Below, one piece after another: positions 53,769 to 62,585 of a DNA stretch of 64,000 nucleotides (the first letter of the stretch is position 1; every line of letters begins with the position of its first letter). Position numbers and translations under genes: made by a program. The notes under the pieces were generated by a model that saw only the letters and a program-made list of their open reading frames with translations, was not told the origin of the DNA and did not search any database. The stretch is from Streptomyces cinerochromogenes (GTDB taxonomy: Bacteria > Actinomycetota > Actinomycetes > Streptomycetales > Streptomycetaceae): contig NZ_BMRM01000009.1 of the NCBI RefSeq assembly GCF_014648635.1, forward strand, positions 124,001-188,000. The letters are read 5' to 3'.

Positions 53769-54722
53769 GTGAAGATGGAGGACATGCCGGCCTACGATCT
53801 TGCCGACCGACTCGTCGTCGGTGTCGCCTCCAGCGCCCTGTTCGATCTGCGGGAGTCGGACGCGGTCTTCCGCGAGCAGGGCGAGGAGGCCTACCGGGCC
53901 TACCAGGAGGAGAACCGGGACAACACGCTCCAGCCGGGCGTGGCCTTCCCGTTCATCCGCAGGCTGCTGTCGCTGAACGACCTCGGCGAGCCGGGGGATC
54001 CGCTCGTCGAGGTCATCATCCTCTCCCGCAACGACCCGGACACCGGCCTGCGGGTCATGGGCTCGATCAAGACGCACCGACTGCCCATCACCCGCGCCGT
54101 CTTCATGCAGGGCCGCTCCCCGTACAGGTTCATGCCCGCGCTGAACATGTCGCTGTTCCTGTCGGCGAACGGCGACGACGTGCGCGAGGCCGTCGCCGCC
54201 GGGCTGCCCGCGGGACACGTCCGCGGCGGGGCGTACCCGGACGACCTCGCCGACCGGGAGCTGAGGGTCGCGTTCGACTTCGACGGGGTGCTCGCCGGTG
54301 ACGCCGCCGAGCAGGTGTACCAGGCCGACGGACTGGAGGAGTTCCGCGCGCACGAGGCCCGCAACGCGGCGACCCCGCACGATCCCGGGCCGCTGCGGGA
54401 CTTCCTCGCCGGGGTGAACCGGATACAGCGCCGCGAGGAGGAGCGGTGCACGAGCGATCCGGACTACGCGGTCCGGGTCCGCGTCTCCATCGTGACCGCG
54501 CGCAACGCCCCCGCCCACGAGCGCGCCGTGAACAGCCTCAAGCAGTGGGGTCTGCGGGTCAACGACGCCTTCTTCCTCGGCGGCATCGACAAGGGCGCGG
54601 TGATGCGGGTGCTGGACCCGCACATCTTCTTCGACGACCAGGTGACCCATCTGGAGAGCACCTCACGGACCACGCCCAGCGTGCACATCCCGTTCGGCAG
54701 GATCAACCAGACGGCCCCCTGA
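53769..54722 (+). CDS. Cytosolic 5'-nucleotidase (PF06189 family)
   Basis: 317-residue nucleotidase related to eukaryotic NT5C1; AFDFDGVLAGDAAE (about 174-187) is the HAD-like nucleotide-hydrolase motif, and DDQVTHLEST lies near the C-terminus. Start uncertain among GTG 53769, ATG 53775 and ATG 53784 (the family N-terminus resembles the last). Confidence 0.82.
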   Translation: MKMEDMPAYDLADRLVVGVASSALFDLRESDAVFREQGEEAYRAYQEENRDNTLQPGVAFPFIRRLLSLNDLGEPGDPLVEVIILSRNDPDTGLRVMGSIKTHRLPITRAVFMQGRSPYRFMPALNMSLFLSANGDDVREAVAAGLPAGHVRGGAYPDDLADRELRVAFDFDGVLAGDAAEQVYQADGLEEFRAHEARNAATPHDPGPLRDFLAGVNRIQRREEERCTSDPDYAVRVRVSIVTARNAPAHERAVNSLKQWGLRVNDAFFLGGIDKGAVMRVLDPHIFFDDQVTHLESTSRTTPSVHIPFGRINQTAP

Positions 54723-54757
54723 CGGGCGGACGGCACGCGCCCCCAGGGCCGCGACGC

Positions 54758-55606
54758 TCAGGCCGCCGCTGCCGCCACGCCCTCCTGCTCGGCCTCGACG
54801 CGGGCGTTCCAGTCCCGCTTCGAGGCCTGCCAGCCGTCCTCGTTGTGGCCGAGGCGCCAGTAGCCGGAGATCGACAGGTCCTCGCGCGGGATCTGCCGTT
54901 CGACCCGGAGCAGGCGGCGCAGTTCCTTCACGAAGCCCGCCTCGCCGTGGACGAACGCGTGGAGCCGTCCCTCGGGGAAGTCCAGGCCGCGTACGGCCTC
55001 CAGGAGGGCCGCGCCGACCGGGCGGTCCCCGCGGTGCAGCCAGACGACCTCCACGCCGGTGTCGATCTTCTGCTCCTCCTCGGGGCCGGACACCTCGACG
55101 AAGGCGTGGGCGCGGGCGCCGGCGGGCAGCGCCTCCAGGGCACGGGCGATCGCGGGCAGGGCGCTCTCGTCGCCGGCGAGCAGGTGCCAGTCGGCGTCGG
55201 GGTCGGGCGTGTAGGCGCCGCCGGGGCCCATGAAGCGGACCGTTTCACCGGGCTGTGCGCGCAGGGCCCAGGGACCGGCCAGGCCCTCGTCGCCGTGGAC
55301 GACGAAGTCCAGGGTCAGCTCCCGCCGGACCGGGTCCCAGGCGCGCACGGTGTACGTCCGGGTCACCGGCCACTGCTCGCGGGGGAACTCGGCGCGGATC
55401 CGCTCCAGGTCGAAGGGCTCCGGGTAGGTGACCCCGTCGGCGCCGAAGAGCAGCTTCACGTAGTGGTCGGTGCAGGTGTCCGCGGCGAATCCGGCCAGGC
55501 CCTCGCCGCCGAGCACCACGCGCTGCATGTGCGGGGTCAGGCGCTCGGTGCGTACCACCTGGGCGGTATGGGGCTTGCGCGGCTTTCGTCCCGGACGTTC
55601 TGCCAT
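54758..55606 (-). CDS. Siderophore-interacting protein (FAD ferric reductase, SIP)
   Basis: 282-residue ViuB/SIP family flavoprotein reducing ferric siderophores in the cytoplasm. FAD site RTYTVRAWD (about 83-91), C-terminal NAD-binding SIP domain (GDESALPAIAR, HGEAGFVKELRR). ATG at 55606 is chosen over GTG at 55609 for SD spacing. An iron box overlaps its promoter, so it is probably derepressed when iron is low. Confidence 0.92.
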   Translation of the reverse strand: MAERPGRKPRKPHTAQVVRTERLTPHMQRVVLGGEGLAGFAADTCTDHYVKLLFGADGVTYPEPFDLERIRAEFPREQWPVTRTYTVRAWDPVRRELTLDFVVHGDEGLAGPWALRAQPGETVRFMGPGGAYTPDPDADWHLLAGDESALPAIARALEALPAGARAHAFVEVSGPEEEQKIDTGVEVVWLHRGDRPVGAALLEAVRGLDFPEGRLHAFVHGEAGFVKELRRLLRVERQIPREDLSISGYWRLGHNEDGWQASKRDWNARVEAEQEGVAAAAA

Positions 55607-55627
55607 CACGGCCTCCTGCGAGGTTGG

Positions 55628-55646
55628 TTAGGTTTACCTAAGTTAG
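55628..55646 (-). promoter_or_regulatory. Iron box (DmdR/IdeR operator) upstream of SIP gene
   Basis: The 19-bp site TTAGGTTTACCTAAGTTAG shares 14 of 19 positions with the actinobacterial iron-box consensus. It sits 22 bp upstream of the SIP start. Confidence 0.8.
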
Positions 55647-55718
55647 CATCCCGCTCCGCTGTGCCACCTCTCCGTGGGCCCTCGTCCTGATCGCTTTACC
55701 TGAATATTCCGGTCGGGC

Positions 55719-56639
55719 TCAGTGCGCCAGCGTCGTCAGCAGCCGCTGCAGGGAGCCCCCGAGGCCCCACCTGCGTGCCAGCTCCTCCAGCGCCGCCGGG
55801 TCGCTCGGGGCCTGCGGCAGCGCGGTACCGACGTCCGGCAGCGGCACGTCGTCGGCCACCCGCACCACCTTCGGCGCGACCGCCACATACGGCCGGGCCT
55901 CGGTGAGCCGCCTGCGCTGCGAGGGCGTGAGCTTCGCCCGCGGGTCGTCGACCGCCGCCATGATCCCGGCCAGGTCGCCGAACTCGGCGAGCAGCTTGGC
56001 GGCCGTCTTCTCACCGATCCCGGCCACGCCCGGCAGGCCGTCGCTCGGGTCGCCGCGCAGCAGTGCCAGATCCGCGTACCCCCGCCCGTCGACGCCATAC
56101 TTCTCGCGCAGCACCGCCTCGTCGGTCAGCTGCAGCGTGCCCACGCCCTTCAGCGGATACAGCACCCGGATCCCGCGCGCGTCGTCCACCAGCTGGTACA
56201 GGTCGCGGTCGCCGGTGACGATGTCCACCGGGCCCTTCGCGCGCGCGGTGAACGTGCCGATCACGTCGTCCGCCTCGTACCCCGCGACGCCGACCCGCGC
56301 GATACCGATCGCGTCCAGCACCTCCTCGATCACCGGCACCTGCGGGGCCAGCGTGTCCGGCACCTCCTCCGCGTCCGGCGCGCCCTCGTGCTCCTCGGCG
56401 ACGCGGTGCGCCTTGTAGGTCGGGATGAGGTCCACCCGCCACCGCGGGCGCCAGTCCGCGTCCATGCAGGCCACCAGGTGCTCCGGCCGGTGGTCCTTGA
56501 CCAGCCGGTCGATGAAGTCCAGCAGCCCGCGGACCGCGTTGACGGGCGTGCCGTCCGGCGCCTTCACGGAGTCCGGGACGCCGAAGTACGCGCGGAAGTA
56601 CAGCGAGGCGGTGTCGAGAAGCATGAGTCGTCCGGTCAC
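55719..56639 (-). CDS. 5'-3' exonuclease (PolA-exonuclease-like)
   Basis: 306-residue nuclease of the DNA polymerase I 5'-3' exonuclease/flap family: LMLLDTASLYFRAYFG, GYEADDVIGTFTARA and TGDRDLYQL metal-ligand motifs, then helix-hairpin-helix GLPGVAGIGEKTAAKLL. GTG at 56639 preferred by family start, ATG 56624 possible. Divergent from the betaine transporter operon. Confidence 0.88.
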   Translation of the reverse strand: MTGRLMLLDTASLYFRAYFGVPDSVKAPDGTPVNAVRGLLDFIDRLVKDHRPEHLVACMDADWRPRWRVDLIPTYKAHRVAEEHEGAPDAEEVPDTLAPQVPVIEEVLDAIGIARVGVAGYEADDVIGTFTARAKGPVDIVTGDRDLYQLVDDARGIRVLYPLKGVGTLQLTDEAVLREKYGVDGRGYADLALLRGDPSDGLPGVAGIGEKTAAKLLAEFGDLAGIMAAVDDPRAKLTPSQRRRLTEARPYVAVAPKVVRVADDVPLPDVGTALPQAPSDPAALEELARRWGLGGSLQRLLTTLAH

Positions 56640-56741
56640 GCACGCATCATGCCGCACGCCACCGACAGCGGCGTCGGCTCCCGGAACGCGTTGCGTGACG
56701 CGCACTGCCGTGAACCCGGCCACTCGCGGGTTTGCCCGGGC

Positions 56742-56770
56742 TTGACCTGGGGAGGCGCCGCCTCTGTCCT
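56742..56770 (+). promoter_or_regulatory. Candidate promoter with spacer palindrome for betaine operon
   Basis: TTGACC (56742-56747) and TGTCCT (56765-56770) with 17-nt spacing; a perfect GAGGCG-C-CGCCTC palindrome (56752-56764) lies between. The -10 is weak. The site is a plausible operator. Confidence 0.4.
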
Positions 56771-56794
56771 GTCCCCGCCAGACGAGAGGTTCGC

Positions 56795-57874
56795 GTGTCA
56801 TCAGCCAGGCTTGAGGCGGAACACCTGTTCAAGGTGTTCGGCAGACGACCGGAGCAAGCAGTGGAACGCCTGCGCGAGGGCGCCGACCGGGCGGAGCTGC
56901 GCGCCGACGGCACGACCGCCGCCGTGATCGACGCGTCCTTCCGCGTCGCCGCCGGTGAGATCTTCGTGGTGATGGGGCTGTCCGGTTCCGGGAAGTCCAC
57001 CCTCCTGCGCATGCTCAACGGGCTGCTGGAGCCGACCGCGGGCAGCGTCCGCTTCGACGGGCGGGACCTGACCGCGCTGTCCGACCGGGCGCTGCGCGAG
57101 CTGCGCTCCCGCAAGATCAGCATGGTCTTCCAGCACTTCGCGCTGTTCCCGCACCGCAGCGTCCGCGACAACGCCGCCTACGGCCTGGAAGTGCAGGGCG
57201 TGCCCCGCGCCGAGCGCGAGCGCCGCGCCGACGAGGCGCTCGCCCTGTGCGGCCTGGCCGGCTGGGAGACGTCCTGGCCCGACGAGCTGTCCGGCGGCAT
57301 GCAGCAGCGCGTCGGCCTCGCCCGCGCCCTCGCCACCGACGCCGACGTGCTGCTGATGGACGAGTCCTTCAGCGCCCTGGACCCGCTGATCCGCCGCGAC
57401 ATGCAGGACCAGCTGCTGGAACTGCAGAAGACCCTGAAGAAGACCATCGTCTTCATCACCCACGACCTCAACGAGGCGATGCGGCTCGGCGACCGCATCG
57501 CCGTCATGCGCGACGGCCGGATCGTCCAGACCGGCACCGCCGAGGACATCCTGCTGCGCCCCGAGAACGACTACGTGGCCTCCTTCATCCAGGACGTCGA
57601 CCGCTCCCGGGTGCTGACGGCGGGCGCCCTCATGGACACCTCGGTCACCGCCGACGCCCCGCTGTGCGGCTGCGAGACCGCGACCCGCGAGACCCCCTTC
57701 ACCCGGCTCTGCGCGATCAGCGCCCGGCTGTCCCACCGCGTCTCCGTCGTGGACGAGGCGAACCGTGTCATCGGTGTCGTCCCCCGGCAGCGGCTGGTCG
57801 GCTTCCTCGGCGACGAGACGGCCGGCCCGGCTCCCTGTGACAACCCGGAGGGCAAGGTGATCAGCCGTGCCTAG
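56795..57874 (+). CDS. Glycine betaine/proline-type ABC transporter ATPase (OpuA-like)
   Basis: 359-residue ATPase of the OpuAA/ProV group: Walker A GLSGSGKST, signature LSGGMQQRVGLARAL, Walker B LLMDESFSALDPL (Ser for Ala/Thr typical). A C-terminal CBS-like part (about 290-350) may sense ionic strength or ligand. GTG start with GAGAGG SD. Overlaps the next gene by 8 bp. Confidence 0.9.
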   Translation: MSSARLEAEHLFKVFGRRPEQAVERLREGADRAELRADGTTAAVIDASFRVAAGEIFVVMGLSGSGKSTLLRMLNGLLEPTAGSVRFDGRDLTALSDRALRELRSRKISMVFQHFALFPHRSVRDNAAYGLEVQGVPRAERERRADEALALCGLAGWETSWPDELSGGMQQRVGLARALATDADVLLMDESFSALDPLIRRDMQDQLLELQKTLKKTIVFITHDLNEAMRLGDRIAVMRDGRIVQTGTAEDILLRPENDYVASFIQDVDRSRVLTAGALMDTSVTADAPLCGCETATRETPFTRLCAISARLSHRVSVVDEANRVIGVVPRQRLVGFLGDETAGPAPCDNPEGKVISRA

Positions 57875-59684
57875 GATCCATCTCGGCGACTGGGTCGACT
57901 CCGGCGTCTCCTGGCTGGTCGACCACCTCTCCTGGCTCTTCGACGCCGTCAGGGCGGTCATGGAGGGCATGTACGACGGCATCGACGCCGTGCTCGCCGC
58001 CCCGCAGCCGCTGCTGATGGCCGGCATCCTCGCCGTCCTCGCCTGGTGGCTGCGCGGGCTGCTCGCCGGTGTCCTCGCCTTCGCCGGGTTCGCCCTCGTC
58101 GACTCGCTCGACCTGTGGGACCGGGCCATGTCCACCCTCGCCCTGGTCCTCGTGGCGACCGTGATCGCCCTGGTGATCTCCATCCCGCTGGGCATCCTGG
58201 CCGCCCGCTCCAAGGCGGTCAGCGCCGCCGTACGGCCGGTTCTGGACCTGCTCCAGACCATGCCCTCGATGGTCCTGCTGATCCCGGCCATGCTCTTCTT
58301 CGGCCTGGGCACCGCCGCGGGCGTCGTCGCCACCCTGATCTTCGCGCTCGCCCCCGGCGTCCGCATGACCGAGCTGGGCATCCGTCAGGTCGACGCCGAG
58401 CTGGTCGAGGCCGCCGAGGCGTTCGGCACCGCCCCGCGCGACATCCTGTGGCGAGTCCAGCTGCCGCTCGCCCTGCCGACCATCATGGCCGGCGTCAACC
58501 AGGTGATCATGCTCGGCCTGTCCATGGTCGTCATCGCCGGCATGGTCGGCACCGGCGGCCTCGGCGGCGCCGTCAACGAGGCCATCGGCCAGCTCGACAT
58601 CGGCTACGGCTTCGAGGCCGGCGTCGGCATCGTCGTCCTCGCCGTCTACCTCGACCGCGTCACCGGCGCGCTCGGCACCCAGCTCTCCCCGCTGGGCCGC
58701 AGGGCCGCCGCGAAGGCCCCCACGCGCGCGTGGTCGTACCGCCCGCGCCCGGCCGTCGCCGTGGCCGGGGCCGTCGTCCTCGCCCTCGTCGCCGGCGGAC
58801 TCGGGATCTTCGGCTCCTCCACCGGCACCTCCGAGGCCTCCGGCACGGACGTCGGCAAGGGCAAGGAGATCCGGATCGGCTACATCCCCTGGGACGAGGG
58901 CATCGCCTCCACCTTCCTGTGGAAGGAGCTGCTGGAGGAACGCGGCTTCAAGGTCACCACGACCCAGTACGCGGCCGGCCCGCTCTACACCGGCCTCGCC
59001 ACCGGCCAGCTCGACTTCCAGACCGACTCCTGGCTGCCCACCACCCACGCCGAGTACTGGACGAAGTACGGCAAGCAGCTGGACGACCTCGGCAAGTGGT
59101 ACGGACCCACCTCCCTGGAGCTGAGCGTCCCCTCCTATGTCAAGGACGTGAACTCCCTGACGGACCTCGAGGACCACGCCTCCGAGTTCCACGGGAAGAT
59201 CATCGGCATCGAGCCCAGCGCGGGCATGATGAGCCTGCTGAAGAGCAAGGTGCTCAAGGAGTACGGCCTGGACGGCGCCTACGACGTGGTGGACGGCTCC
59301 ACCCCGGCCATGCTCGCCGAGCTGAAGCGCGCCTACGCCCGCAAGGAGCCGGTCGTCGTGACCCTGTGGTCGCCGCACTGGGCGTACAGCGACTACGACC
59401 TGAAGAAGCTCGAGGACCCCAAGGGTGCCTGGGGCCGGGGCGACGGCGTGCACACCCTCGCCCGCAAGGGCTTCGCCGCCAACAACGCGCAGGTCGGCCA
59501 GTGGCTGAAGGACTTCTCGATGACCGAGGAGCAGCTGACGGGTCTGGAGGCGCGGATCCAGAAGTCCGGCAGGGGCAAGGAGCAGGACGCCGTGCGCGAC
59601 TGGCTGCGGCAGCACCCCGGCCTGGTCGACCAGTGGGCTCCCGTCGCCGCCCGGGACGGCGCCACCAGCCAGGCGGCCGGGTGA
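57867..59684 (+). CDS. Fused betaine ABC permease and substrate-binding protein (OpuABC-like)
   Basis: 605-residue fusion. Residues 1-280 are a ProW-type permease with about six to seven helices and the EAA loop (EAAEAFGTAPRDILWRVQLP). After another helix near 295-315, residues about 330-605 are an OpuAC-type glycine betaine binding domain, facing outside. Such fusions are known in OpuA of Lactococcus. GTG start inside the ATPase gene stop. Likely osmoprotectant uptake. Confidence 0.9.
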   Translation: MPRIHLGDWVDSGVSWLVDHLSWLFDAVRAVMEGMYDGIDAVLAAPQPLLMAGILAVLAWWLRGLLAGVLAFAGFALVDSLDLWDRAMSTLALVLVATVIALVISIPLGILAARSKAVSAAVRPVLDLLQTMPSMVLLIPAMLFFGLGTAAGVVATLIFALAPGVRMTELGIRQVDAELVEAAEAFGTAPRDILWRVQLPLALPTIMAGVNQVIMLGLSMVVIAGMVGTGGLGGAVNEAIGQLDIGYGFEAGVGIVVLAVYLDRVTGALGTQLSPLGRRAAAKAPTRAWSYRPRPAVAVAGAVVLALVAGGLGIFGSSTGTSEASGTDVGKGKEIRIGYIPWDEGIASTFLWKELLEERGFKVTTTQYAAGPLYTGLATGQLDFQTDSWLPTTHAEYWTKYGKQLDDLGKWYGPTSLELSVPSYVKDVNSLTDLEDHASEFHGKIIGIEPSAGMMSLLKSKVLKEYGLDGAYDVVDGSTPAMLAELKRAYARKEPVVVTLWSPHWAYSDYDLKKLEDPKGAWGRGDGVHTLARKGFAANNAQVGQWLKDFSMTEEQLTGLEARIQKSGRGKEQDAVRDWLRQHPGLVDQWAPVAARDGATSQAAG

Positions 59685-60069
59685 CCTGACCGGCCCGGAC
59701 CGCCTCCCGGGGGGCGGGCGCCGCCGAGACGCCGACACGCGTCCGGCGCTGCCCGCCCCCTGTGGCGTTTCCCCTACGGCAAGGATCCGGCCAATCACCG
59801 TTCGTGCGGACCGTTGGCCTGCGCCGGGGTGCCGCGCCCAGCTGGTCGGCACCTTCATCCCCCAGGGTGACCGGGTCACCGACCGGTCACCGGCCCCCAA
59901 GGCTGGCGCGAACCGAGAGGGTGGGGGATCACGGGGGTGTCAGGGATGTGACAGGCACGTGAAACGGTTTGCCGAACATGCGTAGGGTGCAGAGAAGTCA
60001 TCAGAGGAAATGCGCCCCGCAGCGGGCACCCGGACAGCGGCACGACGAGCGAGGGAGGGAGCCGGAGCG
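59685..60069. other. 385-bp region before XRE-cupin regulator
   Basis: No gene. Holds GGTGACC-G-GGTCACC (59866-59880) and a further GGTCACC at 59885-59891, spaced 11 bp, and TAGGGT (59984-59989) as a possible -10 for the regulator. No certain terminator. Confidence 0.5.
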
Positions 60070-60642
60070 ATGGGCGACCACAAAGAGCAGCAGCCCGTGC
60101 GCGTGGGCGCGGCCGTCCGGCGGCGCCGTCGTGCGCTGGAACTGACCCTCGCCGCCGTGGCCGAGCGCAGCGGCCTGTCGGTGCCGTTCCTCAGCCAGGT
60201 CGAGAACGACAAGGCCCGCCCGAGCCGCACGTCCCTGGAGAAGGTGGCCGACGCCTTGCGCACCACGGCCGTCGAACTCCTCGCCGCCGCCGACCCGGCG
60301 GCGAGCGTGGACGTCGTGCGCGCCGAGACCTTCCCCGAGGGCGACTTCGACCCGCGGACCCGTTCCCTGGTGCGCGGCCACCACCAGCTGCACGCCTCCG
60401 AGTTCACCGGCGACCACGACGCCGGCCGCGAGTTCCAGCACCGCAACGACGAGCTGATGTACGTCGCCGACGGCGCGGTGGAGATCGAGGCCGAGGGACG
60501 CGCGTACCGCCTCGGGCGCGGGGACACGCTGTACCTGACGGGCGGGGTACGGCACCGGTGGCGGGCCACGGTTCCGGACACCCGGGTCATCGTGGTGGCG
60601 GTGGCGGAGCACATCGAGGCCGTGCAGGACAGGGCGCGCTGA
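60070..60642 (+). CDS. XRE-family regulator with cupin domain
   Basis: 190-residue regulator: HTH_3 (about 10-65; LTLAAVAERSGLSVPFLSQVEN) and C-terminal cupin (about 110-180; HRNDELMYVADGAVEIEAEG). ATG with GGGAGG upstream. Often controls nearby metabolic or transport genes; ligand unknown. Confidence 0.9.
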   Translation: MGDHKEQQPVRVGAAVRRRRRALELTLAAVAERSGLSVPFLSQVENDKARPSRTSLEKVADALRTTAVELLAAADPAASVDVVRAETFPEGDFDPRTRSLVRGHHQLHASEFTGDHDAGREFQHRNDELMYVADGAVEIEAEGRAYRLGRGDTLYLTGGVRHRWRATVPDTRVIVVAVAEHIEAVQDRAR

Positions 60643-60724
60643 GTGCGGCGGGAGCGGTGAGGGGCGTGCCGGGGCGTCGACCGTCCGCGCCCCCGTGGGG
60701 CGCCGCCCCTGCCGGGGGTGCGTA

Positions 60725-61444
60725 GTGCGGGTCGTCTCCCTGGTCCCGTCGCTCACCGAAGCCGTGGCGCTCACCCTGCCCGGCGTCCTCGTCGGAGCCA
60801 CCGACTGGTGCAGTCACCCGGCGGACCTGGACGTCACCCGGATCGGCGGGACGAAGAACCCGAAGGTGGAGCGGATCCTCGCCCTCGCCCCCGACCTGGT
60901 GATCGCCAACGAGGAGGAGAACCGGGCCGCCGACCTGGACGCCCTGCGCGCGGCGGGGGTCGAGGTGCTGGTCACCGAGGTGCGGAGGGTGCCGCAGGCC
61001 TTCGCCGAGCTGGACCGGGTGCTCACCGCGTGCGGTGCGGCGGCCCGGCCCCCGTGGCTGGACGCGGCGGAGGCGGCCTGGGCCGGCCTGCCCGGGCCGG
61101 CGGAGCGCACGCGGGCGGTCGTACCGGTCTGGCGCCGCCCCTGGATGGTGCTCGGGCGGGACACCTTCGCCGGTGACGTCCTGGCCCGCCTCGGCGTGGA
61201 CCACGTGTACGCCGGCCACCCCGAGCGCTATCCCCGCGTCCCGCTGGAGGAGCTGCGGGCGGCGGGCGCGCAGCTGGTGGTCCTGCCCGACGAGCCGTAC
61301 CGGTTCACCGCCGACGACGGCCCCGAGGCCTTCCCCGGGCTGCCCTGTGCCCTGGTCAGCGGGCGGCACCTGACCTGGTACGGGCCGTCCCTGACGGAGG
61401 CGCCCCGGGTGCTGGCCGGGGCGCTGCGGGCAGCTCACCGCTGA
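60725..61444 (+). CDS. Helical-backbone metal receptor-like protein
   Basis: 239-residue protein related to BtuF/ferric-siderophore binding proteins (VSLVPSLTEAVALT start; IGGTKNPKVERILALAPDLVIANEEEN). No signal peptide or lipobox, so it appears cytoplasmic. GTG at 60725. Its 3' end overlaps the opposite transporter by 89 bp. Function unknown; possible cobalamin or metal binding. Confidence 0.82.
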   Translation: MRVVSLVPSLTEAVALTLPGVLVGATDWCSHPADLDVTRIGGTKNPKVERILALAPDLVIANEEENRAADLDALRAAGVEVLVTEVRRVPQAFAELDRVLTACGAAARPPWLDAAEAAWAGLPGPAERTRAVVPVWRRPWMVLGRDTFAGDVLARLGVDHVYAGHPERYPRVPLEELRAAGAQLVVLPDEPYRFTADDGPEAFPGLPCALVSGRHLTWYGPSLTEAPRVLAGALRAAHR

Positions 61445-62513
61445 GCAGGCCGCGCACGGTGCCCCAGGCCGCCGCGAGCCAGGCGGCCACGAGGACGCCG
61501 TACAGACCGGCGGCCGTGGCGTCGTACATCGCCAGTCCGGTGTGCCGGCCGAGGGCGGCGGCACCGGTGACACAGGTGCCCACCGGGAAGGTGAACGCCC
61601 ACCACGTCAGCGAGAAGCCCATGCCCCGGCGCCGGGCCCGCACCACGAGCGCGGTGGCCAGCCCCAGCCAGAGCAGAGCGAACCCCATGACCGGCACCCC
61701 GTACAGCACGGCGAAGATGCCGAGGCCGCGGTCGTAGGGGGCCGGTACGACCCCGGGGGCGGCGTCCGCGACGAGGGCGACCGCGGTGGTGGACTGCCCG
61801 AGCGGGCCGAGGACCAGGAACAGGGCCGGGGTGAGCGCGAGCGGCAGCGGTCCGCCGGTGAGCAGCCGGGCGAAGATCATGGGCAGCATCACCAGCACGG
61901 CCAGCAGGCTCAGCCCGAACAGCGCGAAGCAGGCCAGCAGCAGGGTCTCCCGGGGCTGTCCGGGCGGCAGGTGCGGCACGAGCAGGGGGCCGACGGAGGC
62001 CGACACCATGGGCGCGACCAGCGGCAGCAGCCACACTGGGCTGGCCTGGGCGGCCTCGACGCGGTGCCGTACGGCCATCAGGCAGGGCACGGCCACGGCG
62101 GCCCCGAGCCCGATCACCGTACCCGTGGCGTACAGCACGGTGTCGAGGGCGACGGCCGCCCGCGTGCCGACGAGCTCCCGGCCCGCCGTCAGGGCGCCGC
62201 CGCCCACCGAGAGCAGGGCCATCGCCAGGCAGCCGTAGAAGGGGGCCATGGCCGGGTCGAGGAGGTGGGCGCGGGCCTGGTCGCGGTGGCGGCTCCAGTG
62301 CCGGGCCCGGGCGGCCAGCAGGGTCAGCAGCAGGAGGAGGGACAGCGCCCAGACGGCCGCGAAGACACCGCGCGGCCCGTGCACCGGCCCCGGCAGCGCG
62401 ACGCCGGCCGAGCCGACGACGGCGGTGCCCATGACGGCGGCGTACCAGTTCGGGCCGAGGTGCCGGGTCCGGTCGGCCCGGGGGAGGCGGAGGGGCTGGG
62501 CTGCGGTGACCAT
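61356..62513 (-). CDS. TDT-family transporter (SLAC1/tellurite resistance-like)
   Basis: 385-residue membrane protein with about ten helices, starting LGPNWYAAVMGTAVVG and with the family's Phe-containing pore segments (FALLWLG). Similar proteins transport C4-dicarboxylates, sulfite or anions. Divergent from a LysR gene, which is likely its regulator. Convergent 89-bp overlap with the preceding gene. Confidence 0.85.
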   Translation of the reverse strand: MVTAAQPLRLPRADRTRHLGPNWYAAVMGTAVVGSAGVALPGPVHGPRGVFAAVWALSLLLLLTLLAARARHWSRHRDQARAHLLDPAMAPFYGCLAMALLSVGGGALTAGRELVGTRAAVALDTVLYATGTVIGLGAAVAVPCLMAVRHRVEAAQASPVWLLPLVAPMVSASVGPLLVPHLPPGQPRETLLLACFALFGLSLLAVLVMLPMIFARLLTGGPLPLALTPALFLVLGPLGQSTTAVALVADAAPGVVPAPYDRGLGIFAVLYGVPVMGFALLWLGLATALVVRARRRGMGFSLTWWAFTFPVGTCVTGAAALGRHTGLAMYDATAAGLYGVLVAAWLAAAWGTVRGLLSGELPAAPRPAPGAPPSGTARTRSGAAR

Positions 62514-62570
62514 GCCGCTACGGTCCCGTAGCCGATCGCCCCTGACCAGGGAGTTCCCGTCTATGAGGGC

Positions 62571-62585
62571 ATAAGCTGGTCTTAT
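62571..62585 (+). promoter_or_regulatory. LysR-type operator overlapping LysR start
   Basis: ATAAG-N5-CTTAT, a perfect 5-bp inverted repeat with the T-N11-A pattern (T62572 to A62584). It overlaps a -10-like TAAGCT (62572-62577) and the first base of the lysR ATG, between the divergent genes. The transcript is probably leaderless. Confidence 0.6.

Noticed and set aside
57861..59900. 679-codon minus-strand frame opposite the betaine transporter fusion
   Set aside because: Antisense shadow; no family motifs and no start signal.
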